A DNA stretch of 64,000 nucleotides from Gibbula magus (Eukaryota; Mollusca; Gastropoda; Trochida; Trochidae). Within the stretch, counting starts at the first letter, position 1. Every line of letters starts with the position of its first letter. The stretch spans positions 41,737,548 through 41,801,547 of the forward strand of contig OW388299.1 of NCBI GenBank assembly GCA_936450465.1. Reading direction: 5' to 3'. Below are positions 11,896 through 23,989 of this stretch, piece by piece. The position numbers and the translations under genes were made by a program. Below the pieces are notes generated by a model, which searched no databases, had not been told where the DNA came from, and saw nothing but the letters and a program-made list of their open reading frames with translations.

Positions 11896-11925
11896 TTTAA
11901 AGAAATTGTTTGTTATAATTTGTCA

Positions 11926-11926
<1 letters not shown>

Positions 11927-12008
<82 letters not shown>
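11927..12008. repeat. (TA)n microsatellite, about 82 bp
   Basis: Uninterrupted alternating TA. It runs directly, in frame, into the GIY-YIG remnant, where it reads as repeated Tyr-Ile. Confidence 0.98.
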
Positions 12009-12011
<3 letters not shown>

Positions 12012-12236
12012 AAGACGGAAAGACGCCTTAATGAAAGAATGAATCTTCATCTTTCACAGATCAATCGACCCGAAAATAGAACTATCCCTTTAAGTGGTCA
12101 TCTAGAAAACTGTTCTGGCGGGAAATACAAAGTCTTCCCCTTTTACCACATGAAATGTGATAATCCGAGGCTTCTGGAACTTATTGAAAGTCAATTTATA
12201 AAACAATTTAAGCCTCTACTGAACGCTAAAATGTAA
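12009..12236 (+). pseudogene. GIY-YIG endonuclease remnant of a Penelope-like retroelement
   Basis: In frame with the (TA)n tract, the sequence reads (Tyr-Ile)n then GKTERRLNERMNLHLSQINR, later LSGHLENC, YKVFPFYHM and LLELIESQFIKQFKPLLNA, stopping at 12234-12236. YIG followed by a basic KTxRRLxER helix, and an ESQFIKQFKPLLNA end carrying the Glu and Asn expected near the catalytic site, are the pattern of the GIY-YIG domain that ends many Penelope-like elements. The reverse transcriptase is absent: upstream of the microsatellite nothing is recognisable. The fragment is therefore 5'-truncated. It is nested in the 6.4-kb insertion. Confidence 0.65.
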
Positions 12237-14344
12237 ATTTCCTTGAATTTATGTTCATGACGTACCTACCTCTATGACGTCATAAAGAGCGTTACGTCAC
12301 AAACGACGTGATCACAACTGACACTAACCTGAAGAATTCAACATGGCTGAAAGCGCTAGTTAGCGAATGTGAATCAAATGTACCAAATTCCACAATACTA
12401 TTTTAGGCCTGACTTTAGAATCCCTCACCATATAAGGGCTCGCATTTTTGTTCTTTATTATTTATGTTCTAGAATATTATTTTACCTATCGGACATGCGC
12501 AGACGTTGTTTTCCCGTCGAGGCGATGACGCCATGTTTGTTGACAAAAACGGAAGATCGGTCGCTGCTGTACTGACCCCATTAGCCCTTAGGATACTAAT
12601 CAACCCTACGTCCAGCACATCATATATATCAATTCATAAGTTTAGGGCTAGTGCTGTTTTCCTAAAATGGAATGTAAAGAAAACGTTGGATTGTTTTGTG
12701 TGTGTACCGTACTGCAGTAGGCCAATACATCGGGCTTTCCCTGTCTGATTGACATGTCGCACTTCAAATTTAGTAATTGTAGTCTAGGCCCTTAGTTAAC
12801 CCTTGGACACATTCCGATAATTTCATTTAACCCTTGGATACAGATGATTTAATTTCATTTAACCCTTAGATAATGTGTGATGATGTTATTTAAACCTTAG
12901 ATCCCTCGAGATCATTATATAATAACATAATTGATTAGCCTAGTTTTTTTTATGCAAGAACTTCGGGCACTTTAAATTTAATATATATGTAAGAAAAACA
13001 TTGTCCGAATTTTCTTCGATACCGAACCGTGATAATCCGATTTCCATTTGGGATCGAAATGAATTTCCAGGAACATTTTATGGACGCTTTAATCCACAGC
13101 AGTTAGTTCCCTTGAATGAACTGCTTGAACTGAAATCTCGTTCGGTGTCTCGTTTTTTGGCCGCCATTGGACATTGTCATGCAACTTGGCGTTGCAAAAG
13201 TAATGCAAATTCATAATAACCTTCACATTGAATCCAAGCATTCTGTGACAGTCATCAGTTAAGTATTATTTCGACTACATATTAACCCTTAGGTACACCT
13301 TAAGTTTATAATTCTTATCCTTTTGACGAACTGACGAAATTTAGGACATTTTAAAATTTGTTAAAACACTTCTGGGGTGTCTTTCTTACAGATAATACCA
13401 TAGCAAGATATATAATAAAAAAATTTTTTCAAGATTAGTGTTTATTGTGATTTATAATTTAACGATTTTAACGTTTGCTGATATACTGAAGCGTTGAGTA
13501 GAGAATCTAATAAATAAAAACATGAACACGTAGCTTGTTGACTTACCTTTTCGGGTAGTGAATCGTATCAAATTGAAGTCCAAAACTTATATTATTCACA
13601 ATCAAAAATGGAATTGGCATTTGGTAATATCATGTGCATGGACATCACATGTAGAATTTACACAATTCATAAAACTTCAACAGTGGACGCTGTGACACGA
13701 TCACTCCCTTTGAACATTTATTGATATCCCGTTGTAATAATTATTGTAATTTCTCCTTCGCTGAAAAGCAAACAAGATCGCCGTTGGTTATAAATATAGG
13801 GCCTAACATAAAGTCTGTCAAACATCCATACAGTAATCTATGATCTACAACAAAAAATACATGTTTTAGATCAGCCTACGCAAACGTGGATCTTACCGTC
13901 AGGCCAGCGACATTCCCAAGTCTATTCCTTATTTGGAAAAGTCCACACGTGAGATTGAATTGACCAATCAGTGAGAAGCTACGTCATTGGGATTTCCTTT
14001 CAATTACAGACGATTTGAAAGATGTTTTTGAGTAAAACAAAAATTTGTGTTTAAAACTCTCGTCTTTTAGACGAAGTTTTAAATTAAACTTTTGTCGATA
14101 AACACGAAAATGACCTCTTTTTTGGTCTAAAATGTCTCCTAACGGAGATCAGCCCGCTGTCGCGCGCTTCTCTATATATATACATAATCGCTTCGCGAGC
14201 AGTTTACTGCGTAGCAGTAAACTGTTCTTACACGTGCTTACACGTTCTCTCGCGTAGCGAGCACGCGCCTTCGGCTTGAGGGATACTAAAGGTGATCCCT
14301 ATTTTATTTATACACAACCTGAGAGTAGCGTTTTTGTGTTTTAA

Positions 14345-14346
<2 letters not shown>
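12237..14346. other. No gene recognised; interior of the 6.4-kb insertion
   Basis: Several 60-80 codon open frames have no motif. TGACGTCA-like sites occur near 12275. A run of irregular 'AACCCTTAG/GGA' motifs (about 12796-12900) forms a weak degenerate repeat. The region is bounded by two (TA)n tracts. Confidence 0.4.

Positions 14347-14423
<77 letters not shown>
14347..14423. repeat. (TA)n microsatellite, about 77 bp
   Basis: Alternating AT with no interruptions. A minus-strand open frame through it (14228-14575) is merely repeated Tyr-Ile and is not a gene. Confidence 0.98.
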
Positions 14424-14430
<7 letters not shown>

Positions 14431-15740
14431 TATACTGTTTATTTTTTAATTTGGTCAATATATAAGTTACCAAGGAATTAATTTCACAGATTAACGAGAA
14501 ACAATATTTTCTGGTAACACGTATTACTGCAGTTGAACTACATGTAAGTTTATTATGACAATCAGCTGTTTGCAACTCTATTGCAAACGGTAAACAAGAT
14601 AAAAATCCACCACTGACACAACACGCTCTCAGTCGTGTGGATTGGAAATTTTCTACAATACCTTTGCCGATAGTAGTTTAGTCATCTTAATGATTACATT
14701 CCATAACTGGAGCTTACATATTTGCATGGGGAAAAGTGTTTGTGTGGTGGCCCCTTCAAGATTTCACGAACGGTACTCAACCCGGAAGTGCATGTCGTAA
14801 GTTACTCGTACGGAAATCAGTCTACTGTACCTGACACGGGTTTACGCAAAGTTATATTTTTGATGATTATTAAACGTTCACCTAGTTCTAATTAACTTCC
14901 TCTAGGAATTCTATATATTTATTTCAAAGGGGGCTTTTATTCACATCAAAATGTACATGCTGCTTGCCGTCATGCTAGAAACAGTGTGCCGTGGCCCGAA
15001 ATCTGAAAACAGAAATTCCGACACACGGGTTTGGACAACAATGTTTTGAGGCATATGTATAACTTAAGCGTTTCTTTCACGATCAATCATTTTATTTAAA
15101 ATACAATAGTGTTAGATTTATACATTGATGCACACTTTGAGCAATGCGTGGATCACTACACTGCAGATACACCGGGCCGCCTCGTATTTCCCATTAAGGC
15201 CCGCGCCATGGATGATAAAGGCGAAAATCGGACCAAATAATTTGCCGTGATTAATTTTCAAAACGTTATGGCGGATTAATTCATTCGGTGACCCCACCAT
15301 ATTTTTATTTAATTATGATCGATATAAGGTAAAGTTTCATTTCCGAGATTTTTATAAAATCGTTGAATTTATAAAATTGTTTTATTCAGCATAATATGAA
15401 AAAAAAGTGTCATAAATCGACAAATTGAAATTGAATCCCCCAAAATATAATAAATTTTATGTTTTTTAAACATATTTTTGCAATAAATACAAAGGTTATC
15501 ATTAATATATTTGATAAAAAAACAACAATAGTTGAAATCCGGTGCCAAATAATAAAAATATGATTAAAACAAGTAATATATGTATTTTCCCGTTTTTTTC
15601 ACTTGGGCCATATTTTAAATTGCTTATAACTCTTTAATTAGGTCCGTGACCCCCAAATGTTATTTCAAATTTGAATTCAGCACATTGAAAATTACTTACA
15701 AACGAAAAATCAGAAAAATCTTGAAACTTTTGTTTCTGGG
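14424..15740. other. No gene recognised; right interior of the 6.4-kb insertion
   Basis: A minus-strand 60-codon frame (15118-15300) starts at an ATG and has a plausible composition, but I recognise nothing in it. The rest is AT-rich sub-terminal sequence leading to the right inverted repeat. Confidence 0.35.
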
Positions 15741-16690
15741 TAGACTATACCCTTAAGATACTTCCTGAACATTTGCTCTAAATCCAGGGAAATGAGTCAA
15801 TTTCTTTAACATGATAATTATATATTATTGAATTTTCTAGAAATTCCATTTACATTATGTTTGGCAGTTGAATAACTTTGGTTTTAGTTTAGTTGTAAGG
15901 TGTAAATTATCCTCCTTGGAGGGGGTCCTCATGTTATTATTCATCACAGACTTACTGTCTGGTTGCCACGCGCCATTAGAGTATTACTAATTATATTTCT
16001 AAAATCCAACTTAATGCACTCCATTGTCTGGGTATGATCATCATTCAATACCAATTTCAATGAGAAACATAAACAGAGCTGACAGTTTATATTGGAAGAC
16101 ACTTGAGGGAGTGCTTGCCGGTAATTCGTTTACTCATTTGATGAATCTGAGTCCGTTTCTGGACATTCAATTTTCAAACAATCAATATATAGGTTCCAAG
16201 GATACATGTAAGTCATAGTTACATGATGATGCCCATGACAACAATTTTGGTTGTAAACTGGCTTAAACATGCTGTGAAGTGTTTTAAGGATCTTTGTCAA
16301 TGGAAAAGCTCATTCAATATGTTTTTTTAGTATACAAATATTGTCAGAAAGTGTCACATGCTGCTATTTTAGATACATACATTTTGAATATTTCGATGTG
16401 TTTAGATATATTTCGAAAAGTATTGAATATTTCATTGCCATTAAAATAGATCATCACATTGTTATTCACACTATGAAAATTGGTAGAAATGTAAATTTGA
16501 AAACCTTTAAACAGTAATGTAAGACACTGCATCATTTGTCTTTTAAAAATTGTTGATCAATAGTGATGGCACTGAATTATCTGGTAACAAAAACTATGTT
16601 CTTCTGAAGTATATTGAAAGTCTTTGTCTTGGTTTGATTCTGTCCAAGTGTATACAATGTAATATATTGGTTCAAGTTAGATGAGAAAGG

Positions 16691-16972
16691 GTGAGATGAG
16701 TTAGGTTTAACACCCCTTTCAATATTATTTTACTTATATCATGGCTGCTAGTATTAGTGCAGAAAGAAAGCCCGCAAAACCATTGTGGTTATGAATTGTG
16801 GTGAAAGCTGCGAGCATTGTCTGAACTAGCGAACCATTACAGCATTTTATCAAAACCTTACTGCAAGTAGAACGGTTCTGCACAGAAGACAAAGTTGCCA
16901 AGGCCTGACAGGGTTCCAAATCTGAACTTCTTGATCCGAATCCTAACGCCCTAACCACTGTGCTATCCCCGA
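16691..16972 (-). repeat. tRNA-derived SINE (in duplicated copy A)
   Basis: Read on the minus strand it starts GGGGATAGCACAGTGGTTAG (a good Pol III box A, TAGCACAGTGG), with a decayed box B (GTTCAGATTTGGAA). The SINE body includes TACTAGCAGCCATGATATAA and the tail is GGTGTTAAACCTAACTCATC then TCACC. The same insertion sits at the matching place in copy B (57221-57482), so it predates the duplication. Confidence 0.8.
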
Positions 16973-17979
16973 AATGTGAATGGAGGCATGCATTCCTATG
17001 TATATCGAGTTAACTTGAAGTTAAATGGTTGAGAAATGGTTATATACAACCAGTGCTCAAAGAGTGTTTGTGTGTAACGTTTATTTAGTTCGTACTAATC
17101 ATCCAACTCATTTCACAACAATGACTATTTGTGATCAGTCAAGTAAATCCATATCATAAATGCTTACCAAAGTCAAATATGTTATTCATCATTCAGTACC
17201 AAATAAATGACAACTTTTATTGGAAGAAATAAATGATTCCATGAGTGTCCGTGAATACCAATCTAGGTCAATTTCATACCAACATCACACACACACACAT
17301 ACTCGTCACCTTTACAATGTACTGTCCTTTAACTACTATAGAATAGTCTGTACGTAGGAGGATTAACGTGACAAATTAACAGAACTGGAGGGAGGGCTGA
17401 AAATGTATGTCACTGATTGTGTTTTTCAACTCATTTGATGTTCTACATCAAAAGTGCAAATGTTCTTTTCTAGGACAATTAAATTGCCAAACAATCGGTA
17501 AAAGTTAGTGAATCTGCTCGAAGGAATATCAATATAATTTCCATTAAAGTCGCCTTTGCAACAAGTTTGGTTGTTAGTCCAAATTGTCGCATTAATGTTG
17601 TAAAATGTTAAAGAATTTTTGGCTGGCAAAAAGTTCAACACTATATTATGTTGCCATATTATTTTGCCCTGTCAATATTGCTATGTCATATGCTACTATG
17701 TTTGCACCACAGAAACATATATTTTAAGAATTTCAATGTATTAACATGTGTGACATTTAAATTAAGAAATATTATCAAATTATTAGTTCATATTTGAAAA
17801 TGTATGTAAACCTAAATTAGAAGAAACAGTCCATGTTAGTTTTAATGACAACTTGTTTACAAACGTCTAGCATATATTTATGTTATATTGCAAATTAGTT
17901 TCCTTTTAAGTTAAAAACTGTAACAAGGATTGCATTTTGACACATATTGATGAGCAATTAAACTACTTGTTGGATCTTA

Positions 17980-18110
17980 ACAAGGGGAACTGACAGATCC
18001 ACACTTGCATGGTGAAACACAGACTTGTTGATGAGCCCCGAATTGTGATCCTGAACGTATCTTGACAGAATGTAACGCTGATAGGATCTCTACAGGGATT
18101 GCTCAGGTCC
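17980..18110. repeat. Dispersed repeat, inverted relative to 54660-54780
   Basis: GACAGATCCACACTTGC and GACTTGTTGATGAGCCCCGA match, on the other strand, GTGTGGATCTGGCAG and CTCATCAACAAGTGTC in the 54.7-kb region. It lies in the part of copy A missing from copy B. Confidence 0.55.
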
Positions 18111-21100
18111 AAGGTTACCGTTTATCTCGTAGTCATATTGATGATCAGGAAGGTGGGGCATAAGCTCTTCACCACTTCCAGATCAATCTTTCTGAGTCTT
18201 GTATGAATAATAAGTATTTAAGAGTAATTTATTGAATTTCAGAGATATTGTATAAGCAACGCAATTTAAGACATTAACTCTTGTTTTGACGTGTTCTTGT
18301 CAAGTCTAGTTTTGTTCGAACTAAATTGAGATGGTGTGAGAAAATAATATCACACTAAAATGTTCATTTTATCTATATATTAACTCAATTAGCTGTCGCT
18401 ATTTCTTCATATGTTCCACATACATGTTAAAATAAAGGTTCAGACTGTAAATATCAAAGTATACTTTTATTATTATCATATAATATATTATAATTTCAAT
18501 ATCTATACTTGTGATATAATAATTATTTTACCTTAAAGCATCTTATCACAGACTGATCATATGCCGTGTTTACTATGGACCTTGGATCTCAATTAACACG
18601 ACAAGTAACATTTGCGCCTCTAATATAAATGCAAAAATCTACCAGTGAAACACAAATCCCTTAATGAAGATTGCCTGACAGAAGGTATCTTCATTTGACC
18701 TGAATGGAATTTACTTAAGTGGCTCGAAGATGATAAGACCGGATGGAAGCTTGATGTTGACCACTGATCACTGACAGGTAGCTTTGATAGGCAAGACAAG
18801 AAGACAGCAGTCTGGTAAAGCATTGATAAGAGACCAATAATCTGATGACAGATTGACAACAGTACACACTTTTATTAACAATGATGACATGCAGTCAATA
18901 ATTATGATGAAGGGAATTATATAAATAGATCGGAATTTATAAAAGAAAATTTTATGATTTAAGTGGAATGTAATTGTATCATTTCATTTCAAACATACAT
19001 GCTTAAGAAGTGATTCTTTTCCATTTTTCATAACAGCAAGTTATTAATATTTGATGAAATATTCAAAAAGGTCTGTAAAGTTTCTTAGTGTCTCAAAACA
19101 TTTGAATGACAAGTCCAAAATTCTCAGGCAATATATGTCACTGATCAACACAGTTCATGGTGACGACATTAAATAATATGAGAAATATATATCCCCTTTA
19201 ATGCTGTAAACTATGTTATATTTAAGCATTTGAAAGGCATTTAGAAAAGAGATACATAAGAACAGGAATATTTTCTAGATAACAAATTCTTGTGAAAATA
19301 CACAACGTACACGAGTGTATAGTCACTTCTTCAACAGGTTGAATGTTAGGACATATTACAAATGGGACACACTTATAAATCAACAACACCATGGTGAGGA
19401 AACTCAATCGAGGAGATTGAAAATGCATGAGAATACGAATACGATGAGAATTTGTAATACAAAAAGAGGGAAGTAAATACATGAGAATGGTATACGATGA
19501 AGGGAACAGATACATGATTACCAGATAAACATTAGGCTGTAGGCTTTATTGAAGTTTTGATTGGGTGTAGGTAATATCAGTGTTCATTCGATGTAGGTAA
19601 TACAAATTGGTAAAACAAGGGAGGTCGATTGGTTTTATTGAAATTGTAAATAAAACCATAATTACAGTTCACTGGGAACTCACCGAGAAGCCTCTACCAA
19701 TCAACACCAATCATCATCAATCCCCATCCAACTACTTCAAAGTCGCCGGCATCAACCATTGGGTTCGTTTACTACCCGTATTCACCATGCCTTCGGCAAT
19801 TTACACCCAATCCACTGTAGTTATTGTTGTTCTCAAAGATTGTATCTTAGTTATATTTCCACAAAGTTTAAGTGTAAGTGCATATTGAATTTTAAATGAT
19901 TTGCCAATTCCGAAGATGGACATTAAAACACATGAACTTGTTATATGAAGTAAATGGTGCATGTATGTAAAATATAATATCCACATAATGACAATACAAC
20001 CTATTCCCTTAACTGAATACTGAAAATATATTGTACATACTTCTCAGATAGACCTATGCCAAATATCAGCACTGCATAACGTTCCAAAAAGACACATCAT
20101 ACCATTTAGCAGTATCAGAGAGGATTCATCTGTTTTTGTAAACTAATACTTCTCTGTGATTGAATCAAACGGATAACCTGCCCCTGGCGAGCAAACACTC
20201 CAGGTATTGGAGATTTCGAACATGAGATAGTTATACCAACAAAGGAATGCTTTTCTAACCTACTAGAATCGAGATGCTTTTATCTTCCAGTCGTGTACCA
20301 TTTCAGATCTATATGAATAGAAAGGAATAAACAAAATGTGGTATTCGATGAATGATTAATACCTGAAAATAACTGTTTATAATTGAGATCAAAACATATG
20401 TTTACTGAAAGTAGTGTATCATTGAAAACATTTAACTGTGTGTGTTCATGAATATTAAAGTTCTACCTTAATCCTGAATACTCAAATTCATCCATCATTA
20501 ACAAACTAACAATAGACTAAATCAATCCTGAACCTATACAATTCATTAAACATGTATTTACATTGAACACCAGCTGTCATCTAAAGCGAAGTCTTCATAC
20601 ATTGATTATTTCTCAGTTTTTTTTTTTTTGCTCTACCATTTGAAAACTGATTTAATGTATCATTTCGAAATGTCTTTATAACAGTTATCATTTCTCAATT
20701 TCAGTATTCAGATATCCCTTGGAAAATTCCACCTTGGACATTCTTTAAAAAGTTAAGGCAATCGTAAAGTCAATGAGTTAATTTTCATGAATAGTTAAAA
20801 TATAATAGTTAGATCAACTTGCTTTGAGAATTTAGCCCAAAGGTGTACAATGTCAAGTCAAGCAGGGTTATTCATCTGTTTAGGTCATTGGTCAATTCAA
20901 GGTACATTTGAACACATATTTCACATATAACATTCTGAATAATTACAAATTCAGCGACGGTTGGAGAAGTTGAAAGCTACGAGACATATATTTACATTAA
21001 TTAAAAAAACCTAAGTCCATTGTTGTCCCTCAATAGGAGGCATTTTAACTCAAACTTATTTTAAGTTATTATGAAAAAATGCTAACGAATATTGCTTTCT

Positions 21101-21203
21101 TTAGTCATTAGAGTTCTCAAAAGTAAGTAAAATGGTATTCCTTTTCAAGTTCGAATTCAAGTTAAAGATACTTATAAGAGTGCAAATTAGATGTTAGTAT
21201 GTT

Positions 21204-21700
21204 CCGTATGTTTGGACTCGGTTCATGCTATATGTAAAGGGGACAGCTTTTCTCAGAGACTATTTAAAATAGGATTACCCAATTTGGTGTGTGGCTTGAG
21301 GGCATAAGTACCTTGATGGAGTTCGAAAATGAGAAGCACACAATTAATCTTTGCAGAGTTATTGCCCTTGTTCTGTATATTTAGACTCTGTTCAAGGTAT
21401 CACCAAAGGGGACAGCTTTTCTCAGAAACTATTTACGATAGGAAAACCAAATTTGGTGTGTGGTTTAAGGCCATCGATACCTTGATGGAATTCGAAAAAA
21501 AGAAGCATGTCATTATTTGTTCCGGAGTTGTTCCTCTTGTTCCGTTTTTTCGACTCTGTTTCAAGTATCCAAGAATATAGCTTTTCTCAGACATTGTTTA
21601 ACATCAAATCAGTTGTGTGGCTTGAGGATATCGTTACCTTAATGGAAAGAAAATGAGAAGCGCACAATTATTTCTTCTTAAATTATTGCCCTTGTTCTCA
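21204..21700. repeat. Degenerate tandem repeat, about 170-bp unit, three copies
   Basis: The block GGGGACAGCTTTTCTCAGA, then TTTGGTGTGTGG, TACCTTGATGGA and ATTGCCCTTGTTC recurs at about 21240, 21408 and 21570, the third copy being most diverged. It starts where the duplicated segment ends. Open frames across it (such as 21329-21580) are repeat translations. Confidence 0.8.
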
Positions 21701-21834
21701 TTTCTTGTGTCTGGCGGGGGATGTTGATGACTATGTCTTATTGTTTAATATGGAAAAACTGCGAAATGATCGGTATATTTTTGCGTTGATACAATGCTTC
21801 AAAGACACACCAAAGTACTATACATTTACATTAA

Positions 21835-22188
21835 AGGGGCAGTAGCACGTTTTTTGCAAATTTTATTTTTTCAAATTTCCCATTTATAATGACAGTTTAT
21901 GTCATTTATATTTACTTTACAGGGTAAAACATCTTATTACACAAACCAATTATCCGTAGTGGTAATAGCGATGTTGCCTATAATTCATAAGTTGCATGGC
22001 GGCCATTTATTGTGAACACAATTTATTATTTTGAATGACAAAAACGATTCACATTGCTTTACGTAACCGTGTACACTCATTTTTTAACTTGATTTTCCGT
22101 AGAGAGAATGGTGTTTTACTATTGGTGACATTAGTTTTCAAATACATTTCATCGACTTATTTTGGCGAAAAAACGTGCTACTGCCCCT
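21835..22188. mobile_element. 354-bp MITE with TTAA target duplication
   Basis: The ends are perfect 21-bp inverted repeats starting AGGGGCAGTAGCACG and continuing as a T run. TTAA flanks both sides (21831-21834 and 22189-22192). There is no coding capacity. TTAA and an AGGG start fit a nonautonomous Kolobok-type element; piggyBac is the alternative. Confidence 0.85.
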
Positions 22189-22192
22189 TTAA

Positions 22193-23483
22193 AATAGTAC
22201 CAGGAGATGTCTGACTTTCAAAGATTTACTTGTACTGTCGTTGTAGTCTTAAGTGTGGGAAGAAGGTCTCCCACTGTGGGAACTGAAATAAAAAATTATT
22301 TGTTTTGTTTTTCTACTGAGCGGCATACAGCCCTTTGATGCGATCTGGCGTTGCAACAATGTTACTGAAGGTAATAATAATTACCCAGGTGTCTGTAGCT
22401 CCGCCCTTGGACCGCCCTGCTGCTTCACGGTCGTCCTATTAGAGAGTTTAAAATAACTGTGGCTGATTAATAAGTGACGTCATAAATACAAGCACACTTT
22501 ACTTGATACATGATATATCCTTTCAAAAACATCAATGGGAATTTAACCGCCCATTGGATAATAGTAATAAATGGGCTGGTTCCAGAAATTTAAAATCTCG
22601 TAATTGCCAAATTAGAATCCGTTTCTAATGAATCTGAATGTGACCATGTTGCATGTCATCTGAACTTTAAAATCGAATAAGGGAAACTCTAACAACAAAC
22701 TGTGTCGATCAACAAGAAAATCCCTGTTCATTTTAGATTCTGTTACTTCGACAATTTTAAATTTATCAATATTTTCTCTAAATATCAAGATTTCCTGACC
22801 TTAATATATAAAGCTAATACTGAATTTAATTATCATGGAGCTTGTTGATAAAATGAAAATTAAACTACGTATATTTATCACATTCTCATCTTGAGTGTGG
22901 AATTAGATATGATAAACTGAATAAACACAATTAGGTTAAACACTGGTTATGTGAAACATACTGTGCTAAAACTTTTAATTGATTTGATTAATCAAAATGA
23001 TGAACCGTCAGTGTTCAACATCTTTCAAATTTCTACAACTGTCTTTCTGATACAAATAGTGAAATGTGTGTGATTCAATTATTGACTATTATGAATATCA
23101 CGGTACAAAGTAAACTGCATGAGATTGTCTACTGAAATTTTGTTTAAGAATCGTATATCTATAGCTATTACACACGCAAACAAATTGTTTTCTCTGCAGG
23201 AAGTATTCAGTAACGTTTGGTAAAAATTAAGGTTCATGTGTAGAATTGAATTGGCAGTATTTTTTCTAATATAATGAGAGAACTAAGTACGACAAATAAT
23301 CATGTTATTCCAATATGTACCGGTTTTAAACCTGCAATACCTTTTCAATAAAGCAATATATTGGGTATGAAAGGGTTTCCTCAATTAATTTCAATAAATC
23401 TTTTCACAAAAGTTCAATGGTTTACTTATTACTTCAACTAGAGATCTTGACACAGCACAACTCATTGTGAATCAATGAAAATA
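22193..23483. other. No gene; includes a short dispersed repeat
   Basis: About 100 bp near 22570-22680 (CCAGAAATTTAAAATC ... GACCATGTTGCATGTCATCT) resembles 37180-37270 (TCAGAAATTTTAAATC ... GACCATATGGCATGACATCT). Nothing else is recognised. Confidence 0.45.
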
Positions 23484-23548
23484 GAGTGAGTGAGTGAGTG
23501 AGTTATTGTTTAACGCCGCTTCGGCAGTATTGCAGCCATTAGCGGCTC
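23484..23548 (+). repeat. (GAGT)n microsatellite joined to a SINE-like tail
   Basis: GAGTGAGTGAGTGAGTGAG is followed by TTTAACGCCGCTTCGGCAG and TATTGCAGCCATTAGCGGCT. A related truncated piece lies at 33465-33530 (CACCGCTTCGGCAGCATTAC). The combination is typical of gastropod interspersed repeats. Confidence 0.7.
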
Positions 23549-23989
23549 AATGAAAATAGAAAAATAATTGTAAAAAAACGTATATTAAATTTAGACAAAA
23601 TAAACAGAAAACCCTCAATTTCTCTAGGATACTCATTTCCCCAAATATATTGCAAAACGTATTGCAATACAGGTTGTATGTATTTATATGTGAGATATGT
23701 AAAATACCCTTGAAAGTGTCGTTACACCCCAAATACCCAAGCTATCCATAACACCATGAATTTCAGGATGTTGAATAAAACAAATTGAAAAATGTGGACC
23801 AAAGTACAACAAGTCTACAAGTTATGTAAGTCGTCTTTAAACCTTTGAAGCGTATAAGCAGTTTAGAAGGATTAGCGTTTGTTCCTTGACAAGCTTTCTT
23901 CCAAATTCATCTGCTTTAAACAAATCTTTCTGATGATCTAATCCCAATTATGGTTAACATGCATCGCATGAATGATGAATTGAACCCCT

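Larger units (their letters stand above)
9358..15752. mobile_element. 6395-bp TTAA-flanked insertion with terminal inverted repeats
   Basis: The left end is GGGTATAGTCTAGGC and the right end, read from the other strand, is GGGTATAGTCTACCC, giving 12 bp of perfect terminal inverted repeat. TTAA flanks both sides (9354-9357 and 15753-15756). The paralogous segment at 56.15 kb has the uninterrupted site TATTTAAGTTACTTCC, so this is a real insertion with a TTAA target duplication, the mark of Kolobok and piggyBac superfamilies. Ends beginning GGG fit Kolobok-like better than piggyBac-like (CCC) ends; that is inference. I see no transposase frame inside, so it is nonautonomous or a nested composite. 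It holds a GIY-YIG remnant, two (TA)n tracts and a possible spliced noncoding transcript. Confidence 0.85.
15757..21203. repeat. Duplicated segment, copy A, right piece
   Basis: This continues the 9065-9357 match and runs collinearly with about 56149-61628. Landmarks in both copies: GGAGGGGGTCCTCATGTTAT, GAATCTGAGTCCGTTTCTGG, the minus-strand SINE, a GTCACATGCTGCTATTTTAG block, CGACAAGTAACATTTG and GAGTGCAAATTAGATGTTAG at the right end. Copy A has an extra 450-500 bp at about 17920-18400 that copy B lacks. Open frames found in both copies are interrupted or frameshifted relative to each other, so I see no conserved gene in it. Confidence 0.9.

Noticed and set aside
11837..12031. Plus-strand frame across the (TA)n tract
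   Set aside because: It is in the wrong frame for the GIY-YIG remnant and consists mainly of Tyr-Ile repeats.
12330..12370. Possible hammerhead (CTGAAGA ... GAAAGCGCTAGTTAGCG) after the first GIY-YIG remnant
   Set aside because: The sequence between CTGAAGA and GAAA does not form a stem II, and the UH cleavage context is missing. Only the CGCTA/TAGCG hairpin is real.
14228..14575. 115-codon minus-strand frame
   Set aside because: It is largely translated (TA)n microsatellite.
18620..18859. Minus-strand frame shared with 59038-59310 in the duplicated segment, seemingly a conserved small protein
   Set aside because: The similarity is fully explained by the DNA duplication, the C-terminal ends differ by frame, and neighbouring frames in the same copies are equally alike. 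No motif or splice support.
19607..19888. Frame shared with 60079-60345 / 60140-60328
   Set aside because: The two copies change frame relative to each other within the match, which argues against coding constraint.
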